A DNA stretch of 64,000 nucleotides from Amycolatopsis antarctica (lineage in GTDB: Bacteria; Actinomycetota; Actinomycetes; Mycobacteriales; Pseudonocardiaceae): contig NZ_NKYE01000001.1 of the NCBI RefSeq assembly GCF_002262875.1, forward strand, positions 620,001 through 684,000, written 5' to 3'. The stretch's first letter is position 1, and each line of letters begins with the position of its first letter. The notes below the pieces were generated by a model. It was given only the letters and a program-made list of their open reading frames with translations. It did no database searches and was not told where the DNA came from. Shown one piece after another: positions 25,357-33,546 of this stretch. Both the position numbers and the translations under genes were made by a program.

Positions 25357-25751
25357 GCACCGTCCGCTGTGTCGGCGGCCTCGTGCACGACACCGGGGGC
25401 AGGCTGCTGCTGATCCGGCGCGGGCACGCCCCGTCCGCCGGTCTGTGGTCGGTGCCCGGCGGACGGGTGGAGGACGGTGAGAGCGACGCCGCGGCCGTCG
25501 TCCGGGAGGTGGCCGAGGAGACCGGGCTGACCGTGCGCGCCGGTGCGTTCGTCGGCACGGTGCTGCGCGGGAAGTACGAGATATTCGACTACGCCTGTGC
25601 ACTCACCGGAGGCACGCTCACGCCCGGCGACGACGCGGCGGACGCCCGCTGGGTGGACGCCGCCGGTTTCGCCGCACTCGACGAGGCGGGCGAACTGGTG
25701 CCGCTGCTGACCGAGACCCTGGCCGGGTGGGACGTGCTCCCGCGAGGCTGA
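25353..25751 (+). CDS. NUDIX hydrolase
   Basis: The 132-residue protein carries the full Nudix box GGRVEDGESDAAAVVREVAE-ETGL at about residues 33-56 (G-x5-E-x7-REVxEExGL). It has a single-domain size, as in MutT/ADP-ribose-pyrophosphatase-like enzymes, and hydrolyses a nucleoside diphosphate linked to another group. Its GTG start overlaps the P450 stop (GTGTGA), so translation is coupled. The link with the P450 is structural only; no shared pathway is evident. Confidence 0.9.
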   Translation: MSTVRCVGGLVHDTGGRLLLIRRGHAPSAGLWSVPGGRVEDGESDAAAVVREVAEETGLTVRAGAFVGTVLRGKYEIFDYACALTGGTLTPGDDAADARWVDAAGFAALDEAGELVPLLTETLAGWDVLPRG

Positions 25752-25789
25752 CACCCGCCGTGGTCGCCGTGGCCTGTCGACCTGGCCGG

Positions 25790-26899
25790 TCAGGCCAGCC
25801 AGGTCATCCGCTGTCCGTGCGGGGCGGTACGGGCGAGCGGGGTCGCCCGGTGGGTGCCGCCGTCGAAGCGGATCACGCCGAGCAGCCCGATCTGCTCGCC
25901 GTCCGGGGTGGCCAGGTCCGTGCGGTCGGGCAGCACGTAGCGCAGCCCGGCGGCGTAGGAGCCGATGGTCACCCACCACAGTGGACGGTCGGCGGAGAGC
26001 GCCGTCAGCCGGTCGACGAACTCGGCCCGCCGGTCGTCGGAGAGGTAGGCGAGCGTGTGGCTGGTCATCACCACCAGCGGCAGGTCGCCGGGCAGGCGGG
26101 CGGCGGTCGAGGCGAGATCGTCCACGGCGTCGCCGGTGACCAGTTCGGGCGGGGCCTTGCGCTGGTCGGCCGCCGCCGCGCGGAGCAGCCGGATCCGGTC
26201 CGGCTGGTCCGCCCACACGCACGCCTCCAGCCAGGCCAGCTCTTCCTCGTCGCCGGCGTCGATCGGGTTGCGGTCGAGGCCGATCTTGGCGCCGACGTTC
26301 AGCTTCTTCGGCAGTTTCGGTGCCACCGCACCGGGTTCGAGGCCCATCGGGCAGTGCAGGCCGACGGCCGCCTTCGCCGGTCCGGCGCTGAGCTGCTCCC
26401 CGCCGTCGCACTGGTAGCGGTAGGAGAAGCGGTCGATGCCGAGCAGCAGGCCTGCGCTGCAGCCGACTTCGAGCAGCGCGATCTTGCCCTTCGCCTCCTT
26501 GGCGGCCAGTGAGACGCCGGGGTAGAGCAGCGCGGCGCGGCGCACCTCGTTCGTCTGCGTGTACCGGCTCGCGATCAGTTCCCTGGCGCGGTCGGCGCGG
26601 TCGAGCAGGAACTCGCGGAACAGCGGCCAGGTGTCACCGTCGGCGCCGTCGAAGCCGCCGAGCGAGGGGTAGTAGCGCGACAGCGGGTGGATCGGGTCGG
26701 CGGCGATGAGCCGGTGCGCCGCGGCGAGCAGCAGCGTGGGGCGGGCATCGTCCGGAGCGGCCGCCACGAGCAGTCCGGCGACCTCGTCGTCCTGGGCCGC
26801 CTCGGTGGCCAGGTGCTCGTACAGCGGCGATACACCGTGGGCCTCCCGCTCGGCGAACACCGCCAGTCGGCTCTTGACCTCGTCCAGCGAAAGCGTCAC
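25790..26899 (-). CDS. DUF2332 protein
   Basis: The 369-residue protein matches DUF2332: ALLYPGVSLAAKEAKGKIAL, then LLEVGCSAGLLLGIDRFSY, LDRNPIDAGDEEELAWLEAC and VVMTSHTLAYLSDDRRAEF. The LLEVGCSAGLLL segment resembles the SAM-binding loop of Rossmann methyltransferases, and the family is predicted to have that fold, but activity is unproven. The start at GTG 26899 is fixed by CGGAG 5-6 nt upstream. It lies convergent to the NUDIX gene and downstream of the MaoC gene on the same strand. Confidence 0.85.
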   Translation of the reverse strand: MTLSLDEVKSRLAVFAEREAHGVSPLYEHLATEAAQDDEVAGLLVAAAPDDARPTLLLAAAHRLIAADPIHPLSRYYPSLGGFDGADGDTWPLFREFLLDRADRARELIASRYTQTNEVRRAALLYPGVSLAAKEAKGKIALLEVGCSAGLLLGIDRFSYRYQCDGGEQLSAGPAKAAVGLHCPMGLEPGAVAPKLPKKLNVGAKIGLDRNPIDAGDEEELAWLEACVWADQPDRIRLLRAAAADQRKAPPELVTGDAVDDLASTAARLPGDLPLVVMTSHTLAYLSDDRRAEFVDRLTALSADRPLWWVTIGSYAAGLRYVLPDRTDLATPDGEQIGLLGVIRFDGGTHRATPLARTAPHGQRMTWLA

Positions 26900-27020
26900 C
26901 TGTACTCCGATCACCCGTTCGGTCCGGCAAGGGGAACTCGTCGGGGAGTTCCCCGCCGGCGGCACCGTGCCCCAGCGTGCCACCGGGTGGGCGGCCCGGC
27001 GGGGAGGCCTCCGCCACTGT

Positions 27021-27524
27021 TCACTCGTGCGGTTCCGGACGGCCGGGCTGCTCCCCGCCGCGGACGTCGCCGTACGAACGCTTCGGCACCATCACCTTCC
27101 TGCGGAAGGTGCACACGATCAGCCCGTCCTGTTTGTAGCCGCGCGTCTCGACGTACACCACGCCCCGGTCGTCCTTCGACTTCGACGGCGTCTTGTCCAG
27201 CACCTCGGTCTCGCCGTAGATCGTGTCGCCGTGGAACGTCGGCTTGACGTGCCGCAGGGACTCGACCTCCAGGTTCGCGATCGCCTTGCCGGAGACGTCC
27301 GGGACGGACATGCCCAGCAGCAGCGAGTAGACGTAGTTGCCGACGACGACGTTCTTGCCGAAGTCCGTGGTCTCGCCCGCGTAGTGCGCGTCCAGGTGCA
27401 GCGGGTGGTGGTTCATCGTCAGCAGGCAGAACAGGTGGTCGTCGTACTCGGTGACCGTCTTGCCCGGCCAGTGCTTGTAGACCGCGCCGACCTCGAACTC
27501 CTCGTAGTACCGCCCGAACTGCAC
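27021..27524 (-). CDS. MaoC-family (hot-dog) dehydratase
   Basis: The 167-residue protein has a MaoC-like hot-dog domain. YYEEFEVGAVYKHWPGKTVT is followed by EYDDHLFCLLTMNHHPLHLD (hydratase-2-like D-x4-H region), VVGNYVYSLLLGMSVPD and RHVKPTFHGDTIYGETEVL. Family members hydrate enoyl-CoAs or act as mesaconyl/itaconyl-type hydratases; the substrate here is unassigned. The GTG start at 27524 follows GAGGAGGG. Its promoter region is shared with the divergent corA leader. A lyase partner such as CitE is not in the window. Confidence 0.85.
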   Translation of the reverse strand: MQFGRYYEEFEVGAVYKHWPGKTVTEYDDHLFCLLTMNHHPLHLDAHYAGETTDFGKNVVVGNYVYSLLLGMSVPDVSGKAIANLEVESLRHVKPTFHGDTIYGETEVLDKTPSKSKDDRGVVYVETRGYKQDGLIVCTFRRKVMVPKRSYGDVRGGEQPGRPEPHE

Positions 27525-27700
27525 GATCGGCCCTCCTCGCGTGACGCAGGGCGAACCTGCGACGGACGTCTGTGGTGTCGAGGAGTACCATCGCGGCCGG
27601 GCGTCGGCGCGTCAACGCGAGCATCGACACTCCCCCCGGCCAGGCGGATCCGCCCGGCCGGCCAGGCGGATCGAACGGCCGAAGGAGGTGAGGAACGTCC
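27525..27700. promoter_or_regulatory. Divergent promoter region of maoC-like and corA genes
   Basis: The spacer before the corA leader has a -10-like TACCAT (27586-27591). It also has two direct copies of GGCCAGGCGGATC (about 27640-27672), one of which contains the palindrome GGCGGATCCGCC. No -35 of good match was found. The ribosome-binding site AAGGAGGTGAGG of the leader peptide closes the region. Confidence 0.45.
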
Positions 27701-27778
27701 ATGAGTAACGGAGACAGTCCGCTCAGTACGTGGGCCAGCGTTCCCACCGCGTCGGCAGGCACCGCCTCTTCCTGGTAG
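27701..27778 (+). CDS. Candidate 25-residue leader peptide upstream of corA
   Basis: A 25-codon reading frame (MSNGDSPLSTWASV, ending TASSW) starts at an ATG preceded by an unusually strong ribosome-binding site, AAGGAGGTGAGG. It ends 99 nt before the CorA start. Its codons overlap the left arm of an 11-bp inverted repeat whose right arm lies after the stop. This is the arrangement of transcription-attenuating or translation-coupling leaders. It could also be a stand-alone small protein. No homolog is recognised. Confidence 0.55.
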   Translation: MSNGDSPLSTWASVPTASAGTASSW

Positions 27779-27807
27779 CCCCGCGCGTCCCGTACCGGGA
27801 ACGCTGG
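27735..27807 (+). promoter_or_regulatory. Long-range 11-bp stem in the corA leader
   Basis: CCAGCGTTCCC (27735-27745) lies inside the leader reading frame. Its perfect complement GGGAACGCTGG (27797-27807) lies past the stop codon, with a 51-nt loop. A ribosome translating the peptide would melt the stem, so mRNA structure could respond to translation or Mg2+. The right arm ends 70 nt before the corA ATG. Confidence 0.55.
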
Positions 27808-27877
27808 TGCAGCGCCGCGCGGTGCCCGCACCGCCCGGCCCGTCGTCATCGTCCGTGACGTACGCCAGGAGAACCCG

Positions 27878-28972
27878 ATGCCCGCAATCCCCTCGCTCGG
27901 CGGCTTCCGCGGCCGCGCAGGCGGCAACCGTGCCGCCAGGCAGACCCTCGCGGTGCGCGCTCCCGTGTCCCCTCCCGCCTACGTCGTCGACTGCGCCGTG
28001 TACGTCCAGGGTGAACGCCTGTCCGGCCGGTGGACGCACGCGGAGGCGATCGACGAGGTGCGCCGCCGTGGCGAGGGCTTCGTCTGGATCGGCCTGCACG
28101 AGCCGGACTCCGAGCAGATCCAGGGCGTCTCGGACACCTTCGGCCTGCACGAGCTGGCCGTGGAGGACGCGGTGCACGCGCACCAGCGGCCGAAGCTGGA
28201 GCGCTACGACGACACGCTGTTCATGGTGCTCAAGACCGTGCGGTACGTGGAGCACGAATCACCGACCACGGCGAACGAGATCGTCGAGACCGGTGAGCTG
28301 ATGTCCTTCCTGGGCACCGACTTCATCGTCACCGTCCGGCACGGCAACCACTCCGGTCTGGCCCGGCTGCGCCGCGAGCTGGACGAGGATCCGGAACGGC
28401 TGAGGAACGGGCCCGCGGCCGTGCTGCACGCGATCACCGACCACGTGGTCGACCACTACCTCGACGTCACCGACTCCATCGAGGGCGACATCGACGAGAT
28501 GGAGACCGAGGTGTTCGCCCCGCACTCGCGGGTCAGCGCCGAGCAGATCTACTTCATGAAGCGCGAGGTGCTGGAGCTGCGCCGTGCGGTGATGCCGCTG
28601 GCGACGCCGTTGAAGCGGCTGGCCGAGGGCTACACCCGGCTGGTCCCGGACGAGGTGCGCTCCTACTTCCGCGACGTCGACGACCACCTCACCACGGTGT
28701 CCGAGCGGGTGGTGAACTTCGACGAACTGCTGACCACCCTGGTGGACGCGACGCTGGCGAAGATCACGCTGCAGCAGAACACCGACATGCGCAAGATCAC
28801 CGCCTGGGCGGCGATCATCGCCGTGCCGACCGCGCTGGCCGGGATCTACGGCATGAACTTCGACTACATGCCGGAGCTGCACTGGCGGTTCGGCTACCCG
28901 GCCGTGGTCACGGTGATCCTCGGCATCTGCCTGCTGCTGTACCGAATATTCCGGAAGAACCACTGGCTCTGA
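27878..28972 (+). CDS. corA: CorA family magnesium/cobalt transporter
   Basis: The 364-residue protein has the CorA cytoplasmic funnel domain (HELAVEDAVHAHQRPKLERY, FLGTDFIVTVRHG). The first membrane helix ends in the YGMNFDYMPE signature, and a second helix ends in KNHWL. Pentamers of this protein take up Mg2+ or Co2+ across the membrane. A ribosome-binding site CAGGAGAAC precedes ATG 27878. An upstream leader peptide and stem suggest post-transcriptional control. A 37-residue membrane peptide follows 39 nt downstream. Confidence 0.93.
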   Translation: MPAIPSLGGFRGRAGGNRAARQTLAVRAPVSPPAYVVDCAVYVQGERLSGRWTHAEAIDEVRRRGEGFVWIGLHEPDSEQIQGVSDTFGLHELAVEDAVHAHQRPKLERYDDTLFMVLKTVRYVEHESPTTANEIVETGELMSFLGTDFIVTVRHGNHSGLARLRRELDEDPERLRNGPAAVLHAITDHVVDHYLDVTDSIEGDIDEMETEVFAPHSRVSAEQIYFMKREVLELRRAVMPLATPLKRLAEGYTRLVPDEVRSYFRDVDDHLTTVSERVVNFDELLTTLVDATLAKITLQQNTDMRKITAWAAIIAVPTALAGIYGMNFDYMPELHWRFGYPAVVTVILGICLLLYRIFRKNHWL

Positions 28973-29011
28973 CCACGTCTTCCGCGTTCGATACCGACAG
29001 GAGTACCCGCC

Positions 29012-29125
29012 ATGCCGCGTCTGCTGACCAACCTCAAGTTCTGGGGCCTCGCGATCGCACTGGTCTGGATCGTCACCGTCACCGCGCTGATCGCCGGGAA
29101 CCCCGGCTTCGCCGCCGGGAACTGA
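29012..29125 (+). CDS. 37-residue single-span membrane peptide after corA
   Basis: The predicted peptide (MPRLLTNLKFWGLAIALVWI to FAAGN) has one hydrophobic helix at residues 11-28 with a basic N-terminus. It starts at an ATG with the ribosome-binding site CAGGAGTACC. It lies 39 nt after corA on the same strand, so it may be a small partner of the transporter; small accessory proteins of Mg2+ transporters are known in enterobacteria. The link is inference. Confidence 0.6.
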   Translation: MPRLLTNLKFWGLAIALVWIVTVTALIAGNPGFAAGN

Positions 29126-29185
29126 CCCCGCGTCCCGCCCTCCGTTGACCGGCCGGGGGCGGGACCTTCGACGTACCCTGGGCCG

Positions 29186-29869
29186 ATGCCCCGGGCTCTG
29201 GTGGTCGCCGACGAGGTGGACGAGCGGCTGTGGACCGACGCCGTCCGCTGCCACGAGGTCGACCTCGTGCTCGCCGCCGGTGACCTGCCCTTCGACTACC
29301 TGGCGTTCATCGCCGGGACGCTGGACCGGCCGCTGGTGTTCGTGCCGGGCAACCACGACGCCGACCTGACCGGTTTCACCCGGCACGGCGGGCTGTTCAT
29401 GCGCGGTGGTTTCCCGGCCCGCTGGCCGGGACCGGACGGCGGGATCAACGCCGACGGCCGGGTGGTGGACGTCGCCGGTCTGCGGATCGCGGGACTCGGC
29501 GGGTCGATCCGCTACAACGAGGGGCCGAACCAGTGGACGCAGGCGCAGCAGGCGCGCCGGGCACGCAGGCTGGCCCGTTCGGTGCTGCGCAGGCACCGGC
29601 GGGACGGCAGGGGAGTGGACGTTCTGCTCACGCACTCGCCGCCGCGCGGTGTCGGCGACCGGGACGATCCACCGCACCAGGGTTTCGACTGCCTGCACGC
29701 GACGGTGCGGCGGCTGCGTCCGGAATGGTTGCTGCACGGGCACATCCACCCCTACGGCGAGCAGTTGCCCGAACTCCGGCTGGGGCGGACCCGGGTGCGC
29801 AACGTGGTCGGGCGGCAGATCATGGAACTGGGCGAGCACACCCCGGCGGAGGCGCACGATGGCACGTGA
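29186..29869 (+). CDS. Calcineurin-like metallophosphoesterase
   Basis: The 227-residue protein has the dimetal motifs AAGDLPFDY, PGNHD near residue 57, LLTHSPP and HGHIHPYGEQLP. The usual N-terminal D-x-H is replaced by VVADEVDE, so one metal ligand may differ. It probably hydrolyses a phosphodiester or phosphoprotein. A -10-like TACCCT ends 6 nt before the ATG, suggesting a leaderless mRNA. Its 3' end overlaps the ParB-like gene by 11 nt. Confidence 0.87.
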   Translation: MPRALVVADEVDERLWTDAVRCHEVDLVLAAGDLPFDYLAFIAGTLDRPLVFVPGNHDADLTGFTRHGGLFMRGGFPARWPGPDGGINADGRVVDVAGLRIAGLGGSIRYNEGPNQWTQAQQARRARRLARSVLRRHRRDGRGVDVLLTHSPPRGVGDRDDPPHQGFDCLHATVRRLRPEWLLHGHIHPYGEQLPELRLGRTRVRNVVGRQIMELGEHTPAEAHDGT

Positions 29870-30752
29870 GACCGGTTTCCCCCGAGCGGACGCCGAGCAC
29901 GACTTCCTGCGTGCCCGCCGGCGTCAGGTGCTGTCCAGGCTGGCGAACTGGCTGCGCGGCGAACCCGACGACGTCAACATCATGCTGCCCTACGACGAGG
30001 TCGTGGAAGCCCTTGGGAGGCAGGGGGAACGGCGAATCGGGCTGCGAGTGATCAAGCTCGATTCCATTGTGGGCAGTGTGGACCGGGGCCGGGATTTCGA
30101 CCGCCGGTTCCGTCCGACCTCGGGCCGGGTGCGCGAGCGCTGGGAACGACTGGCGCTGGCCTCGCGCCGGGGCGAGAACATCCCGCCGATCGAGGTCTAC
30201 CGGATCGGTGGCCTGCACTTCATCGCCGACGGCCACCACCGCGTCTCCGTGGCACACGCCCAGGGACTGTCCACAATAGACGCCTACGTCACCGAGGTGC
30301 GGACCAAGCTCGACCCGGGCGGGATCCGCTACCGCGGCGACCTGATCGTCAAGGACTACCGCAGGCTGTTCCTCGACCGCGTGCCGCTGACCGGACAGGC
30401 GCGGGCGTCGATCGTGCTGAGCGACGCCGAGTCGTACGCGGCGCTGGGCGAGCACGTCGAGGCCTGGGGTTTCCGGCTGATGCAGGACGAGGGCGTGTTC
30501 TCCGACCGGGCGACCATCGCGGCGCGCTGGTACTCCGACGAGTACGAGCCGGTGGTGCGGATGCTGCGGCAGGCGGAGCTGATCGGTGCGCGCACCGAGG
30601 GCGAGGCGTACCTGTGGGTCGCGGGCGAGCGGTACCGGCTGATCCGGACCCATCGCTGGGACGACGAGGTGATCGCCGCCGTGCGGGCCAGGGAACGGCG
30701 CGCCCCCACCGACCTGGACGACAGCCTGGAGGGCCCGCGCGGCCTCGCCTGA
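29859..30752 (+). CDS. ParB/sulfiredoxin-fold nuclease-like protein
   Basis: The 297-residue protein contains an N-terminal ParB/Srx-like domain: IPPIEVYRIGGLHFIADGHH followed by RVSVAHAQGL near residue 125, resembling the CTPase/nucleotide-binding GxxR-type loop. No ParB helix-turn-helix or parS-binding region is evident, so it is not a chromosome-segregation ParB. It has a helical C-terminal part. The ATG has a GGCGGAGGC ribosome-binding site, and the gene overlaps the phosphoesterase by 11 nt, so the two are probably functionally linked. Confidence 0.75.
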   Translation: MARETGFPRADAEHDFLRARRRQVLSRLANWLRGEPDDVNIMLPYDEVVEALGRQGERRIGLRVIKLDSIVGSVDRGRDFDRRFRPTSGRVRERWERLALASRRGENIPPIEVYRIGGLHFIADGHHRVSVAHAQGLSTIDAYVTEVRTKLDPGGIRYRGDLIVKDYRRLFLDRVPLTGQARASIVLSDAESYAALGEHVEAWGFRLMQDEGVFSDRATIAARWYSDEYEPVVRMLRQAELIGARTEGEAYLWVAGERYRLIRTHRWDDEVIAAVRARERRAPTDLDDSLEGPRGLA

Positions 30753-30840
30753 GCGTCGCGACCGGGCCGGACCGGCAGGGCCGCCACCCCTGGTGATGAC
30801 GCCGCTGTTCCGTTCGCGACCGCGTCGCCGTCCGCCGGGG

Positions 30841-31956
30841 TCAGCCGGTGACCGTGTGCCGGGCGTAGCCCCGGGCTGCGGACACCCGCCCGGCCTCCTC
30901 CTCGACGCGGGACCGGACGGTGCGCGCCAGCGTCCACAGTGGACTGATCGTGATGTCCAGCCGGGTACCCGACGCCTTGGCCCGCCAGGTTCCGGCGATC
31001 TCCCCGTCGACGAGCAGGGCACCGGGATTGCCGAGGATGCGCCACACCTCCGCCCGGTGCGCCTTCTCCGGGAGCAGCGTCTCCCGGTCGCGGGCCTGCA
31101 GGAACGGGTCGAGCGGCGGGAGCAGCCGCACCAGGCCGGGTTCCGGCGGGTTCTCCAGCGCCGCGAGGTGTTCCGGCGCGATGAACGTCCGCCGCCCGGC
31201 GGCCCGCACCTCGACCAGCCCCTCCGGCCACATCGGTGCCGCCGCACCCGCCGCTGTTCCGACGAAGCCGGCCGCGTCGCCGCGTGCCGCCGGGCCGTGC
31301 AGCGCCAGGTAGGCCCGCACCACGGCGGTGGCCGCCGCCGGGGCCGGGGTGGAGCGCACCCGGCCCCGGCCGGCCAGCGGTGCCAGGACCGCCGGGGTGA
31401 CGCCGGGTTCGAGCCGGACCCCGGCGTGGATCCCCGCCAGCCGCATGAGCTGCTCGTGCACGTGGATCGCCCCGCAGGGGCGGCACCAGGCCGCGAGTCC
31501 GGCCGGTACCGACCGGGTCATCTCGGTGCTGACGGCGCCCTTCGTCATCGGTGCGGTGACCACCGTGCGCAACGCCCGCGCCGCCTCCAGCAGGGCCCGC
31601 GCCGCGGGCATCCCCGCCTCGGCGACCCGTCCGCGCTGCCAGCCCATCCGGGCCTGCGCGTCGGCCTCGGACAGCGGCAGCAGGGCGGCGGGCAGTCCGG
31701 GCATGTCCGCGGTGCGGTGGACGTGCGGCGCGCCGCGATGGGTCCAGGACAGGGTGAACCGTGGATCGGCGTCGAGCGCGGCCCCGGTCACCTCGCCCGA
31801 GCACCGGGCCGCGAGCGCCAGCGCGGCCGAGTCCCGCTGGTTGTCCTGGACGCCGAGGTCGAGCACGGCCAGCCGGTGCGGATCGGTCTCGGTCCGGTGC
31901 AGTCCCTGCGCGGCGATCCGGTGGGCGAGTACCTGCGCGCGATCGACCGTCAGCAC
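30841..31956 (-). CDS. Winged-helix DNA-binding protein of the AlkZ (HTH_42) family
   Basis: The 371-residue protein matches the three-tandem-winged-helix AlkZ/DUF1006 family. Motifs include LDLGVQDNQRDSAALALAAR, the region bearing the catalytic Gln pair in AlkZ-type DNA glycosylases, and a C-terminal KASGTRLDITISPLWTL. Known members unhook interstrand crosslinks; here a QDN form is seen rather than QxQ, so activity is uncertain. The start at GTG 31956 follows GAGGGAGGCACC. One GTCCACAGTGGAC palindrome lies within it. Confidence 0.8.
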   Translation of the reverse strand: MLTVDRAQVLAHRIAAQGLHRTETDPHRLAVLDLGVQDNQRDSAALALAARCSGEVTGAALDADPRFTLSWTHRGAPHVHRTADMPGLPAALLPLSEADAQARMGWQRGRVAEAGMPAARALLEAARALRTVVTAPMTKGAVSTEMTRSVPAGLAAWCRPCGAIHVHEQLMRLAGIHAGVRLEPGVTPAVLAPLAGRGRVRSTPAPAAATAVVRAYLALHGPAARGDAAGFVGTAAGAAAPMWPEGLVEVRAAGRRTFIAPEHLAALENPPEPGLVRLLPPLDPFLQARDRETLLPEKAHRAEVWRILGNPGALLVDGEIAGTWRAKASGTRLDITISPLWTLARTVRSRVEEEAGRVSAARGYARHTVTG

Positions 31957-31990
31957 GGTGCCTCCCTCTCCGCCGTCGCTCGTCGTGCCC

Positions 31991-32398
31991 TCACGAGCCG
32001 AACCGGTGGTCGAAGGTGTAGCCGACGGACTCCTCGCCGAACGCACCGCCCAGCGTCCCGCTGCCGGAGAGCCCGGCCAGCCGGCCGGTACCGGAACCGG
32101 CGACCACGGTCCAGGTACCGGCGACGCCGGCCAGGTCGAACCCGACCTCGTGCCGGATCACGAAGGAGCCCCGCCTGCCGTCGACCGTGCCCTCGATCCG
32201 CTCCAGCCCGGGTGAGGTGGTGCCGCCGCCGTCGTGCCCGTCACCGCCGTAATAGAGCAGGTAGTCGCACCGCGAGGTTCCCTCGATCACGCCGGAGTAG
32301 GCAAGCGTGGCGTGCACGTGGGCGATCCGTGGTCCGCCATCGGGGCCGTCGACGACCTCTTCTTCCCAGCTCCGCATCGTGAAGGTGTTCCCGCTCAT
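31991..32398 (-). CDS. DUF3224 protein
   Basis: The 135-residue protein matches DUF3224: HVHATLAYSGVIEGTSRCDY, GLERIEGTVDGRRGSFVIRH and SGTGRLAGLSGSGTLGG. It is predicted to be a beta-barrel (allene oxide cyclase-like) without signal peptide. The start at ATG 32398 has the ribosome-binding site GAGGAGTGAG. A divergent WYL regulator faces it, with a perfect 8-bp inverted repeat in the spacer. Its function is unknown. Confidence 0.88.
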   Translation of the reverse strand: MSGNTFTMRSWEEEVVDGPDGGPRIAHVHATLAYSGVIEGTSRCDYLLYYGGDGHDGGGTTSPGLERIEGTVDGRRGSFVIRHEVGFDLAGVAGTWTVVAGSGTGRLAGLSGSGTLGGAFGEESVGYTFDHRFGS

Positions 32399-32465
32399 CC
32401 GCTCACTCCTCGTCTCCGTGCCGCCGTCCGCGTTCGCTCGGTCGCCCGGTCAGCCTCTCGCGGCT

Positions 32466-32500
32466 ACCTGACAGCGAGTGTCAGGTTTTTCGGCGATACT
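32466..32500. promoter_or_regulatory. WYL-regulator operator and promoter
   Basis: ACCTGACA (32466-32473) and TGTCAGGT (32479-32486) form a perfect 8-bp inverted repeat with a 5-bp spacer between the DUF3224 and WYL genes. A -10-like GATACT follows (32495-32500), ending 6 nt before the regulator ATG. The dyad overlaps the expected -35, so binding would block the regulator's own promoter. Confidence 0.78.
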
Positions 32501-32506
32501 CGGCGA

Positions 32507-33478
32507 ATGCGTGCGAGCAGGCTGCTGACGGTGCTGTTGCTGCTGCAGAACCGCGGCCGGATGACGGCGGACGAGCTGGCGGCGGAGCTGGAGATCTCGG
32601 TCCGCACGGTCTACCGCGACATCGACGCCCTCTCCGCCGCGGGCGTGCCGGTCTACGCCGAGCGCGGGCGCACCGGGGGCTACCGGCTCGTCGACGGCTA
32701 CCGCACCAGGCTGACCGGGCTGACCGAGCAGGAGGCGCGCTCGCTGCCGCTGGCCGGGCTGCCGGTGGCGGCCGCGGAACTGGGGTTGGGCACGGTGCTG
32801 GCGGCCGCGCAGCTCAAGCTGTACGCGGCGCTGCCGGGGGAGCTGCGGGACCGGGCAGGCCAGGTCGCCGAACGGTTCCTGCTCGACGTACCCGGCTGGC
32901 ATCGCGACGTGGAGAGCCTGCCGCACCTGGCCGAGCTGGCCGAGGCCGTCTGGGCGAACCGGGTGGTGGCGGTGGACTACGTCCGCTGGGGCGGGGACGA
33001 GGTACACCGGGAGCTCGATCCGCTGGGCCTGGTGCTGAAGGCGGGCACCTGGTATCTCGCCGCCCGTTGCGAGGACGCCGTGCGCACCTACCGGGTGTCG
33101 CGGATCGTCCGGCACGAACGCACCGGCGAGCGGTTCGAGCGTCCGTCCGGCTTCGACCTGGCCGCCTTCTGGAACGCGTGGGCCGAACGGTTCGCCGAGC
33201 GCATGTACACCCGCACCGCGATCGTCCGGATGTCACCGCACGCCAGGGCGGTGCTGCCGCTGCGGCTCGGTGTTGCCGGGGAGCGGGCGCTCGACGCGGC
33301 CGCCGGTAGCGTGCCGGACTCCGACGGGTGGCTGCGCGTCGAGCTGCCGGTGGAGGCGCACTCCGGCGCGATCGGCGACCTGCTGCGCTTCGGCGCGGAA
33401 CTGGAGGTGCTCGCCCCGGCCGAGCTGCGCGAGCAGGTCGCCGACGAGGGCAGGCGGCTGGCCGCGCGCTACGGCTGA
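32507..33478 (+). CDS. YafY-type WYL-domain transcriptional regulator
   Basis: The 323-residue protein starts with a DeoR-like winged helix (LTVLLLLQNRGRMTADELAA, ISVRTVYRDIDALSAAGVPV, residues 6-50), then YAERGRTGGYRL and a WYL domain (WYLAARCEDAVRTYRVSRI near residue 185), followed by a WCX C-terminal part. Members sense ligands or nucleic acids through the WYL domain, often controlling a divergent single enzyme gene, here DUF3224. It likely autoregulates through ACCTGACA-n5-TGTCAGGT. Confidence 0.92.
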   Translation: MRASRLLTVLLLLQNRGRMTADELAAELEISVRTVYRDIDALSAAGVPVYAERGRTGGYRLVDGYRTRLTGLTEQEARSLPLAGLPVAAAELGLGTVLAAAQLKLYAALPGELRDRAGQVAERFLLDVPGWHRDVESLPHLAELAEAVWANRVVAVDYVRWGGDEVHRELDPLGLVLKAGTWYLAARCEDAVRTYRVSRIVRHERTGERFERPSGFDLAAFWNAWAERFAERMYTRTAIVRMSPHARAVLPLRLGVAGERALDAAAGSVPDSDGWLRVELPVEAHSGAIGDLLRFGAELEVLAPAELREQVADEGRRLAARYG

Positions 33479-33546
33479 CGCCCGGCACGACGTATGTTCA
33501 CCGACGCGGGGGTTCACCCGAGGCGATCACGGGAGGGGAGGGCGGC

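Noticed and set aside
29859..30752. ParB-like gene as a sign of a plasmid or chromosome partition locus
   Set aside because: There is no ParA partner, no parS (GTTTCACGTGAAAC) and no ParB helix-turn-helix; the domain alone is used in many nucleases and regulators.
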